Part shown: positions 1-5,783 of the stretch, piece by piece
Layout: the number at the start of each line of letters is the position of its first letter
How positions within the stretch are numbered: the first letter of the stretch is position 1
Source: Pseudomonadota bacterium
Lineage (GTDB): Bacteria > Pseudomonadota > Gammaproteobacteria > Acidiferrobacterales > Acidiferrobacteraceae
DNA length: 7,447 bases
Assembly: GCA_021797365.1 (NCBI GenBank)
Contig: JAJZZU010000116.1
Location: 1 to 7,447 of the forward strand
Direction of reading: 5' to 3'
Made by a program: the position numbers and the translations under genes
The notes under the pieces: generated by a model
The model's database searches: none
What the model was told of the DNA's origin: nothing
Seen by the model: the letters and a program-made list of their open reading frames with translations, nothing else

Positions 1-426
1 CGTCTGTCGGGCCTCGCGCAGCCCGCGTTCGGCCAACCGCGTTTGGTTAAACGTGCACCCCTGTACCAGATGGTCGCGCAACACACGGGTGGCCCATTGG
101 CGGAAGCGTGTGCCCTGGGCGGACTTGACCCGGTAGCCGACCGAGATCACAACATCCAGGTTATAGTGGTCGACCTGATAGGTTTTCCCGTCTGCCGCAG
201 TATGTGCAAATTTTGCACATACTGAATCCGGGGCGAGCTCCCCCTCCCGAAAGACATTGCGGACGTGCTTGGTAACAACCGACCGCTCGCGCCCGAAAAG
301 CTGGCTCATCTGGTCCTGGGTCACCCAGACGGTTTCCCGATCCAACCGCACATCCACCCGCGCCGAGCCGTCCGCGGCTTCGTAGACCAGTACCTCGCCA
401 CCGGGTACATCGCCTTGCGTGCCCAT
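1..426 (-). CDS. RhuM-family protein, N-terminal part (runs off left edge)
   Basis: This reading frame gives 142 residues with no stop and continues past base 1, so only the N-terminal part is visible; I recall full RhuM proteins as roughly 330-350 residues. It opens with a short beta-rich stretch followed by a helix-turn-helix-like segment (about residues 32-60, WVTQDQMSQLFGRERSVVTK). Then come the RhuM hallmarks: CAKFAHTAADGKTYQVDHYN (70-89), DVVISVGYRVKS (91-102) and FRQWATRVLRDHLVQG (108-123). The ATG at 426 has an AGGAAG ribosome site (433-438) six bases upstream, which fixes the start. RhuM proteins were first named from a Salmonella pathogenicity island and often sit inside type I restriction operons; their biochemical role is unknown, and DNA binding is inferred. 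The gene starts where hsdR homology ends (about 447). A perfect 27-bp palindrome lies in codons 68-76. The family call is firm; the function is not. Confidence 0.9.
   Translation of the reverse strand, partial: MGTQGDVPGGEVLVYEAADGSARVDVRLDRETVWVTQDQMSQLFGRERSVVTKHVRNVFREGELAPDSVCAKFAHTAADGKTYQVDHYNLDVVISVGYRVKSAQGTRFRQWATRVLRDHLVQGCTFNQTRLAERGLREARQT
198..224. repeat. Perfect 27-bp palindrome inside rhuM
   Basis: Two perfect 13-base arms (198-210 and 212-224) flank a single centre base at 211. The core reads TGCAAATTTTGCA on the plus strand. It covers rhuM codons 68-76 (SVCAKFAHT), a conserved part of the family. The codons here (GTA TGT GCA AAA TTT GCA CAT ACT) are AT-rich in a gene otherwise using GC-rich codons. 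In mRNA it could form a strong hairpin; as DNA it looks like a dimeric protein-binding site. No function is proven. Confidence 0.85.
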
Positions 427-432
427 CCCTGA

Positions 433-438
433 CTTCCT
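433..438 (-). promoter_or_regulatory. Ribosome binding site of rhuM
   Basis: AGGAAG on the minus strand, six bases before the ATG at 426. It decides the rhuM start, and it lies inside the open frame that continues from the hsdR fragment, just past the end of recognisable HsdR homology. Confidence 0.7.
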
Positions 439-927
439 GCACATATAAACACCGCGTCCGGCCAGCGGGTGTGTTGTCTCTCGGCCAAGACGAACTGATT
501 CACGACCGGCCAATCGTTATTGTCCGGCCCATAGAAGTCAATCGCCTTCGTCTGCGCGCCAGCGATAGAATCGCCCTTGCGGCGATACTTCATCGTCTCG
601 CCATCTACCAGCATCCGGTGCACGGCGTGGATGTGCTCCATCAGCGACGGCCCATCGGTGCGCGTCAGTTTATGGTAGGCCTCTTCCGGGGCTTCGGCGG
701 GCAAATCGGGGTTGAGGCGCGCCAATGCCTGGCGCCTGTGGCCTTCCAGCACGACATTGTGGTAGTACGGGTCAGCGGGTTCAGCGGCGGCGATGCCGGG
801 GCCATGCAGAACCGCGTAGCCAAGCGACTCCGGCCACCCCAGGGCGGCGTCTTCGCCAACCGATTCTGTGAACATACCCATACCCGGATAAAAACCCACC
901 CCAACCGGCCGGGCCGGAATGGGAGCT

Positions 928-960
928 AATTGGAGTGGAATTGGAGTGGAATTGGAGGTC
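928..960. repeat. Tandem 11-bp repeat, three copies
   Basis: The unit AATTGGAGTGG (plus strand) occurs at 928-938 and 939-949, followed by a partial copy at 950-960 that ends in GGTC. It lies directly at the start of the hsdR fragment and encodes part of a 29-residue extension (STPIPLQLAPIP) before the first HsdR-like residue. The 11-base unit is not a multiple of three, so any gain or loss of a copy would shift the frame. Confidence 0.8.
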
Positions 961-2380
961 ATCGAGAATCCCTCACAACCCCCTGATTCACAAAGAACCA
1001 GGATGCGCCCCTGCCATGCCCCCTCGTTTCCACAAGCCCAAGTCGCTTGAGTAGCGCCAAGTCTTCCTTGACCTCCCATTCCGGCACGTCACCCCCCAAG
1101 TTGGCTCGAACCTCCCGGAGCGCCATACCGGCTGGGTTTGCTTCTAACAAGGCAAGAACCCACCGTTGTCTTTCACTCAAATCGTGGGCTACACGCTGTG
1201 GCGGTACATAACAACTTGGCCGCAGTCTGACCGTTACACACCCGCCCGCATCCTCAATCTCCGGATGCGGCAGGCCCGCCTGCTGCATCGCCTCCGCCAT
1301 TTTCAGCGTGCCCCGACCCCACGACTCAATCACGCCCCGTCGAAACAAGGTGCGCGCGATCAGCGGGTTCCACGGCAGGGATTCATGCGGCGCAAACAAC
1401 GCCTCCGGCGTCAGTCCAAAATGTAAATTTCCGGACGACGTGACTTCAAGCCTGTCGTCATAGATCGCCACAGCCACCGAGCCGCCACCAATGCTGTAGT
1501 CACGGTGGCAGATCGCATTGGCAAGCGCTTCTCGCAGCGCCACGGGCGGGTACAGGGGATCGTCCACGCGCTCGAAAAGACCTGGAGCAACACGACCGGC
1601 AACCGGCAGGCTTTCACGCAAAAAGCGCTCGGCGCGCAACAGCAACTCGAATGCATTCCCGTGGAACTGCCGGTTGTCGAGAAATTCGGTGCGATCCGTA
1701 CCGCGAAATTTGGCCACGCGAAGCAGACACTGCGGGTAATCCGCCTCCAGTCGCTCGACACGCCCGAACAGGACAACGGCCGCTCGCAGCAACTGGCTAT
1801 CGCGCATCAAGCCTAGTCCACGGAGTAGCTCTGCTGGATCGCGTGTGCCTGGGTCCTCGGCGCGTCCGCGCCGGATGGCCTCCTCAATCGTGCGCGTGAT
1901 TTCCGCTATATCCAGATCAGACACTGACCAGCGATCGGCTGGTTGGTTTTCCCAGCGGATCTCGCCATGCAGTCTTTCCAAGAGCATCCGGTTGTACTCA
2001 TCCCGGGACATCACGAGGCTTGTGTTCCCGACACGTCGATAAGCTTGGCCTTTGTACGAGTATGGCCGAACCGGGCCCTGGGTCACCGTCATTACGATCA
2101 CTTCACGGCCACCGCCCACATCCACGCGATCGATAGTCGGGAATGCCGGCGGGTCGAGTTCTTTGATTTCCTGTGCAATCTCTTCGATAGTATGGTCGCT
2201 GACTTTCTGTCCCGTGACTCGTTTGTCCGCTTCAACACCGAACAACACCCTCCCGCCACGGTGATTGAGCATGGCGCATAGCGTGCGCACCGCCTCGCGG
2301 CGCTCGCCGGTTGTGCGCTTGAACTCCATCGTTTCGGACTCGCCCGAGGCGGCCCAGGTCTTGATCTGTTCAGGTGTCAT
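959..2380 (-). CDS. AlbA_2 (Schlafen-type) and GHKL ATP-binding domain protein
   Basis: This 473-residue protein has three visible parts. Residues about 10-125 are an AlbA_2/Schlafen-like domain, with GESETMEFKRTTG near the start, LNHRGGRVLFGVE (38-50) and YKGQAYRRVGNTS (109-121). Residues about 260-390 match the RecG-like/HATPase_c_4 type: PPVALREALANAICHRDYS (278-296, the N-box region) and IESWGRGTLKM (351-361, glycine-rich nucleotide loop). Residues about 400-462 look like a winged helix, ending in LALLKRLGLVETRGHGRGAS. Such proteins are annotated as ATP-binding transcriptional regulators or DNA-binding proteins and often accompany type I restriction genes; the exact role is unknown. The MTPEQIKTW start is typical, though the ribosome site is poor. 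The start lies within an hsdR scrap, and the stop overlaps a second hsdR fragment by ATGA. The gene looks intact. The domain call is firm; a regulatory or defence role is inference. Confidence 0.88.
   Translation of the reverse strand: MTPEQIKTWAASGESETMEFKRTTGERREAVRTLCAMLNHRGGRVLFGVEADKRVTGQKVSDHTIEEIAQEIKELDPPAFPTIDRVDVGGGREVIVMTVTQGPVRPYSYKGQAYRRVGNTSLVMSRDEYNRMLLERLHGEIRWENQPADRWSVSDLDIAEITRTIEEAIRRGRAEDPGTRDPAELLRGLGLMRDSQLLRAAVVLFGRVERLEADYPQCLLRVAKFRGTDRTEFLDNRQFHGNAFELLLRAERFLRESLPVAGRVAPGLFERVDDPLYPPVALREALANAICHRDYSIGGGSVAVAIYDDRLEVTSSGNLHFGLTPEALFAPHESLPWNPLIARTLFRRGVIESWGRGTLKMAEAMQQAGLPHPEIEDAGGCVTVRLRPSCYVPPQRVAHDLSERQRWVLALLEANPAGMALREVRANLGGDVPEWEVKEDLALLKRLGLVETRGHGRGASWFFVNQGVVRDSR
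970..976 (-). promoter_or_regulatory. Ribosome binding site of the hsdR fragment
   Basis: GTGAGGG on the minus strand, seven bases before the ATG at 962, inside the last codons of the AlbA_2 gene. Together with the ATGA stop/start overlap it indicates coupled translation and supports 962 as the ancestral hsdR start. Confidence 0.55.
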
Positions 2381-2498
2381 TCCTGTCGTACCCGTATCCA
2401 GATTTTTGGCCCTCTATCGGGGACGCGTAAAACCGCATAACCGAACGAAGCCAGCCGACGGCGGCGCGTTCGACGACGGATTCGCTGAAAGCGGTCAT
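2370..2498 (-). pseudogene. hsdR: Frameshifted hsdR 5'-end scrap
   Basis: The frame from ATG 2498 encodes 42 residues. The first 19 (MTAFSESVVERAAVGWLRS) match the start of HsdR proteins, whose usual form is close to FTESVVEDAALAWLESLGY. At about 2442 the match moves to another frame that reads GYAVLRVPD (2442-2416), the next conserved HsdR segment (GYAVLHGPD). A four-base loss between two TCG copies would explain the shift, but this is inference. Homology then ends, and both frames run into the AlbA_2 start: the original frame stops at 2370, and the shifted one stops at 2377 in an ATGA overlap with the AlbA_2 ATG. It lies 31 bases after the DUF4276 stop, with GGAGG at 2512-2516, rather far from its ATG. 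It parallels the longer hsdR fragment at 321-962, and the two share about 16 of 25 aligned residues. Confidence 0.68.
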
Positions 2499-2529
2499 AT
2501 CTGTGTAACGACCTCCAGCGCAATGTGAG

Positions 2530-3147
2530 TCATGCGATAGCCTCAGAAATCGCTTCATAGAATTTCCTGAAGCTTCGCGACCGGGTACCATTGGGATCAA
2601 CATGGGTGCCTATGAGCCGTGCCGCCTCCACCTTGCGCAACCCATTCTTGAAGTATCCGTGTCTCTGAAGGATGCGTTCGAATGCCTCCCATGTTCCGCC
2701 TCGTATCGCATCGGGATCACGATAGCTCGCTTGGTTCGGAACGTTCAGCGACACTCTCGGGAAAGCCTTGCGGACAGCTTGCCAATCGCCGAAATACCAC
2801 GCCTCTAGCTCCTCAATTGCAATGCGATTCACGATCTGACAACGCGCCTGCGGGGCCGTCGCTCGTGTGCGCAACCCAGCTGCGATCGCCACGGATTCGA
2901 GACGCTGTTTTAACGCTCTGCAATCCTCGTCATCGCGGTCGACTACAACCATGATGCGCCAGTCGTCCGGCAACCACTGCGCATAGCCGTGCAGTCGGTC
3001 CTCCAACTTTCCAAGCAGGTCGGCCTTACCCTGGAAAGGATGCACCTCAAACGTTCGATTCGCAGGTAGCAGTCTTGGCAGGAGGCGTCTCAGGAATGCC
3101 TCCATCGAAGGCTCTTCAACCAGAAATTCCAAGTGTATCACTGTCAT
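2530..3147 (-). CDS. DUF4276 family protein (TOPRIM-like), partner of the adjacent ATPase
   Basis: This 205-residue protein matches DUF4276 in length and pattern: a first strand leading into [17 protein letters not shown] (8-24), [13 protein letters not shown] (36-48), [18 protein letters not shown] (66-83), [14 protein letters not shown] (109-122) and RDPDAI (143-148), with a basic tail [12 protein letters not shown]. The early glutamates (E11, E12) and the acidic run D70-x-D72-D73 sit where a TOPRIM-type metal site would be, so a nuclease role is plausible but inferred. The ATG at 3147 overlaps the ATPase stop by ATGA and has GAGG at 3157-3160, nine bases upstream; a longer frame starting at 3228 would lie inside the ATPase gene and is unlikely. 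Tight coupling to an AAA ATPase resembles OLD/PARIS-type pairs, although those use other families. No damage is visible. Confidence 0.85.
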   Translation of the reverse strand: MTVIHLEFLVEEPSMEAFLRRLLPRLLPANRTFEVHPFQGKADLLGKLEDRLHGYAQWLPDDWRIMVVVDRDDEDCRALKQRLESVAIAAGLRTRATAPQARCQIVNRIAIEELEAWYFGDWQAVRKAFPRVSLNVPNQASYRDPDAIRGGTWEAFERILQRHGYFKNGLRKVEAARLIGTHVDPNGTRSRSFRKFYEAISEAIA

Positions 3148-4385
3148 CGACCGCGGCCTCGAAGGGGACGGGCCGGAGCACCCTGGTTCACTAGTGGATC
3201 GCCCACGCCAAGCTGACCCTCCATCCACAGGTGTCCAAGCAACGCGCCGCGTTCGACAAAATCAGTCACACCTGGCAAGTCCGCTGCGCGCCTCATCTGC
3301 GTATAGCCTTCCTCGTCTCGCCACAGCACGCGTACCTCGTCCGGTCGCAACGCATTAAGAAAAAACGGTGAGTGCGTCGTGACCAGAAGCTGCGTGCGTT
3401 CACTGGCGGCGCGGCACTCCTCAGCGAGCTCTGGCAATAGACGTGGATGCAAAAAATTCTCCGGCTCCTCGATGCCAATGAAGGGGGGCGGTATGGGATC
3501 GTAAAGCAGCACCAGATAGGCCAGCATCTTCAACGTGCCGTCGGACGCAAAGCGCGCGAGTATGGGATGGCTGAATGGTGCGTCCTTGATCTGTAGCAAA
3601 AGTCGACCATCGGGCATGGTCCCGGCCAGCACGCGCTCAATGCGGGGCACGCGCTGGCGCAGAACGCTGAAGATGTATTCCAACCGGTCACCATGCTGTT
3701 CGGCCAAATACTGGATGACGTTTGCGAGGTTATCGCCCGTCTTGGTCAGCCGCTCCTGTGGTCCGGCCTCGGGTTGGCCGCGCGCGCTGTCGGCCGAAAG
3801 GTAAGACACATACCATCCGGTGATAAAGTCGCGCAGCGCCGCCACCCGCGGATGCTCGGCGAATTGACCGAGCGCGTTGACCGCAAGCAGATCTGATGAT
3901 TTCAGCGGCATCTCGATGCGCCTGTCCTGCTCATCGGGCAGCTCACCGCTGACAGCACGGCCCTGCCCCTCCCGGTAATCGAGAAATCGAAAAGGTTTCC
4001 CGCGCTGGCCGCGCCGCCATTGAAGCCATTCCTCGACCACGATAGGACCGCTCTTTCCTTCGTCGACTGCCACGTGATAGGTGATGAGCGGATACCCTGG
4101 CTCCTTATACTTGATCTCGATGGTTAGGGGCCCGTCGCCACCTCGTGTCTTGAGCTCCTTGGCGCGCCCGCGCTTATCCCATGCCCGACGCAGACCTAGA
4201 TCGAAGCATTCGGATAAAAATGCGAACACATCGAACACCGTCGACTTGCCGCTGCCGTTGGGGCCAAGCAACACCGTCAAGGGGGTCAGGGCCTTGAACT
4301 CCACCTCACGCAATGCACGGAAGTTTTGCACCTTCAAATACTCGATGCGCGCTCGAGCATGGGGCTGTATATTGGATGTTTTCAT
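3144..4385 (-). CDS. AAA (ABC-type, AAA_21-like) ATPase
   Basis: The 413-residue protein carries a complete ABC/SMC-type ATPase site. Walker A is GPNGSGKST (41-49), preceded by the typical [17 protein letters not shown] start. A signature-like segment [14 protein letters not shown] (281-294) comes next, then Walker B with two acidic residues, [13 protein letters not shown] (302-314), and the H-loop TTHSPFFLN (336-344). The middle (about 60-270) is an insert without a recognised motif. This is the OLD/RecF-like group of single-chain ATPases (AAA_21/AAA_15), common in defence operons with a nuclease partner. The start overlaps the hsdS stop (ATGA), with GAGG seven bases upstream (4393-4396), and the stop overlaps the DUF4276 start, so the three are probably co-translated. 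It likely acts with the DUF4276 protein, possibly as a sensor or motor that controls it; this is inferred from context. The C-terminal tail (about 395-413) is proline- and arginine-rich and weakly conserved in appearance. Confidence 0.9.
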   Translation of the reverse strand: MKTSNIQPHARARIEYLKVQNFRALREVEFKALTPLTVLLGPNGSGKSTVFDVFAFLSECFDLGLRRAWDKRGRAKELKTRGGDGPLTIEIKYKEPGYPLITYHVAVDEGKSGPIVVEEWLQWRRGQRGKPFRFLDYREGQGRAVSGELPDEQDRRIEMPLKSSDLLAVNALGQFAEHPRVAALRDFITGWYVSYLSADSARGQPEAGPQERLTKTGDNLANVIQYLAEQHGDRLEYIFSVLRQRVPRIERVLAGTMPDGRLLLQIKDAPFSHPILARFASDGTLKMLAYLVLLYDPIPPPFIGIEEPENFLHPRLLPELAEECRAASERTQLLVTTHSPFFLNALRPDEVRVLWRDEEGYTQMRRAADLPGVTDFVERGALLGHLWMEGQLGVGDPLVNQGAPARPLRGRGR

Positions 4386-5686
4386 GCAGTATCCTCGATT
4401 CGCCTTTCAGCATTATTCAGCCGCAGTTCGCCAGAGATGAGCTTGGGCAACAGCGTGTCGAGCTGGGCCGTTAAGGTGCGAGCTTCGCGGCGACAAATGA
4501 ATATTCGCTCCAGAAGACTTGTCACTGATCGCTCAAATTCTGTGACGAGCAGCGATGGAGGAATAACCACTGCAAGGTTCAGGATGGAATCGGCCTGGGC
4601 GCGCTGATGGCTCTTCGAAGTTCCTGTCACAAGACTCTCGACCTGTTGACGGAAAATCGGTGAGCGCGTTAGGCAATAAACGTAATTCCGCGCAAATGGC
4701 GACCGCGCGCGAAGAACCAGAAATTCGGTTAAACACACCGCACGTTCGCCAGGGTGGACGTCGACCATCCACACGCGCTCGATCTCGGGGTCTAGTTTTG
4801 AGAGAAGGATCACGCCAGCGGACACGCGCAACTTAATGCTCTTGATGCTTTCGCCGTACTCAAGCTTCGGAGTTTGCCAGTCGTCAAAGGCCGGGAGGCT
4901 GTAGTGGTGAAACCAAATGTCCGGTGGCGCCATTGGGTTCTCTTGGTCTCGAAGCTGTTCGGCCACATCCCCGAAACGGCTTACCTTCCACCCTTTCGGA
5001 ATCTCGCCCAGTTCCGAGGCTTCGAAAGAATCCGGAAAGAGGTCGGCGAGGGTTTGGGGGAGGCCGGGGTCGCGGCGCTCGGCTTTGGCGCGGACGGGGT
5101 CGAAGTCCACGAACCACGATTTGAAGAGCGCCCGCGCCATGGCCTCCAGCGTCTCGTTCATCCGTCGGTTCAGTTCGATCTTGTCATCCAGCGTGCCGAG
5201 AATGTGGGCTGTGGTGCGTTGTTCAGAAAGCGGCGGTGCCGGTATCTTCAAGTTCCGATAGTCATCTCTCCTGACGAAATCGCGTGCACTTCCCGAAGCC
5301 CACCCGAGACTCTCTTTCACAGCATGACGGAACGTATAGTACACAAAACGCGGAGTTGCCCTCTCCGGTCGTGCCCGAACGAGCCACATGTTTTGATTGA
5401 GCAATGCCGGAAGATCCTTTTTTCGAACAAACCCAACTTTTCCTAACGTGGCCCCTACCATAACGAAGAGGGCGTCCTCGGGCCTCAGCTCAAAACGACT
5501 GTATTGGGAGCAAAGCTCCTCGGGAAGATAGACTGCGTCCTCCCTATCTATGCTACCGTCATCGCTAATGTTCAGTGTCCGGAGAATGAAGCGACCCACG
5601 GGAGCGTAATCGGCACTCTTGAAGGCAAAACCACCTGAGAGGTCTGCGAGCGCCGATAGAGACTCTTCGTTCCACTCACCCGCCAT
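4382..5686 (-). CDS. hsdS: Type I restriction-modification specificity subunit S
   Basis: HsdS gives the type I complex its two-part recognition sequence. This 434-residue protein shows the full two-fold plan. Target recognition domain 1 is about 1-160, with [14 protein letters not shown] (76-89), ALLNQNMW (94-101), and [24 protein letters not shown] (133-156). The central conserved helix follows ([20 protein letters not shown], 166-185, then [14 protein letters not shown], 188-201). A second recognition domain begins at [15 protein letters not shown] (226-240) and ends near LAVVIPP (371-377). The distal helix is 381-422, ending [10 protein letters not shown]. The ATG at 5686 has AAGGAG (5694-5699) seven bases upstream; a TTG six bases earlier is less likely. 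The start lies inside a relict hsdM tail, overlapping its stop by 11 nt, and the hsdS stop overlaps the next gene by ATGA. The gene is intact; the recognition sequence cannot be read from this alone. Confidence 0.95.
   Translation of the reverse strand: MAGEWNEESLSALADLSGGFAFKSADYAPVGRFILRTLNISDDGSIDREDAVYLPEELCSQYSRFELRPEDALFVMVGATLGKVGFVRKKDLPALLNQNMWLVRARPERATPRFVYYTFRHAVKESLGWASGSARDFVRRDDYRNLKIPAPPLSEQRTTAHILGTLDDKIELNRRMNETLEAMARALFKSWFVDFDPVRAKAERRDPGLPQTLADLFPDSFEASELGEIPKGWKVSRFGDVAEQLRDQENPMAPPDIWFHHYSLPAFDDWQTPKLEYGESIKSIKLRVSAGVILLSKLDPEIERVWMVDVHPGERAVCLTEFLVLRARSPFARNYVYCLTRSPIFRQQVESLVTGTSKSHQRAQADSILNLAVVIPPSLLVTEFERSVTSLLERIFICRREARTLTAQLDTLLPKLISGELRLNNAERRIEDTA
4393..4396 (-). 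promoter_or_regulatory. Ribosome binding site of the ATPase gene
   Basis: GAGG on the minus strand, seven bases before the ATG at 4385, inside the final codons of hsdS. It supports the coupled start at the ATGA overlap. Confidence 0.5.
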
Positions 5687-5783
5687 ACCCAAGCTCCTTC
5701 GGGTTGGCGACGATAGCAGCGCCCGGCTTTGTGGCCCTGTTCCACCGCTCGCACGGTTTCGCCGGGCGTGGCTGCATCCTCAT
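5676..5783 (-). pseudogene. hsdM: Relict hsdM 3' end (duplicate C-terminal tail)
   Basis: A 35-codon frame starts at ATG 5783 (ATGA overlap with the ORF6N stop) and ends at TGA 5676. Its last residues, [15 protein letters not shown] (from about 5723), match the end of the HsdM in this window, [15 protein letters not shown], at about 9 of the last 14 positions, and fit the common HsdM tail AAIAANLKELGYG. The DNA is also similar (GGGTATGGC shared). In both cases the next gene's ATG lies in GGGTATGGC and overlaps the tail's stop by exactly 11 nt. I infer that this is the original hsdM end next to hsdS, left behind when the ORF6N gene entered with its own hsdM end. The first 20 residues have no clear match. 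It may still serve as a coupling leader for hsdS. Confidence 0.72.
5694..5699 (-). promoter_or_regulatory. Ribosome binding site of hsdS
   Basis: AAGGAG on the minus strand, seven bases before ATG 5686. The same bases encode Lys-Glu of the relict hsdM tail (KELGYGG), as in an hsdM-hsdS junction where the site sits in the end of hsdM. Confidence 0.75.

Larger units (their letters stand above)
321..962 (-). pseudogene. hsdR: hsdR 5' fragment (type I restriction subunit R, truncated)
   Basis: The frame encodes 213 residues from an ATG at 962, but only the first 172 (down to base 447) look like HsdR. Recognisable pieces in order are MFTESVGEDAALGW and SLGYAVLHGP (30-55), VVLEGHRRQALARLNPDLP (70-88), KLTRTDGPSLME (98-109), HRMLVDG (115-121), and IDFYGPDNNDWPVVNQF with HTRWPD (141-169). 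This is the N-terminal nuclease domain. It stops just after the PD residues and before the E-x-K part of the active site, and the motor domains are absent, so the product cannot be a working HsdR (normally around 1,000 residues). Several conserved positions have drifted (FYGP where FDNP or FDDP is usual; WPD for RPD), as expected after loss of selection. The last 41 residues are an out-of-frame reading of rhuM. The start overlaps the upstream stop by ATGA and has a GAGGG ribosome site seven bases before it, so the fragment may still be translated. Confidence 0.82.

Noticed and set aside
161..442. 93-codon minus-strand frame overlapping rhuM
   Set aside because: It is a shifted reading of rhuM; the RhuM frame carries all the family motifs.
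439..452. TTTATAT on the minus strand as a -10 box for rhuM
   Set aside because: Transcription would begin within or after the ribosome site, and no convincing -35 box is seen at the right distance.
963..1079. Longer start of the hsdR fragment at 1079
   Set aside because: The extra 39 residues are an out-of-frame reading of the AlbA_2 winged helix; the ATGA overlap and ribosome site favour 962.
4874..5446. 190-codon plus-strand open frame opposite hsdS
   Set aside because: It lies wholly opposite an intact, well-supported hsdS and has no recognisable domain; long antisense frames are expected in GC-rich genes.
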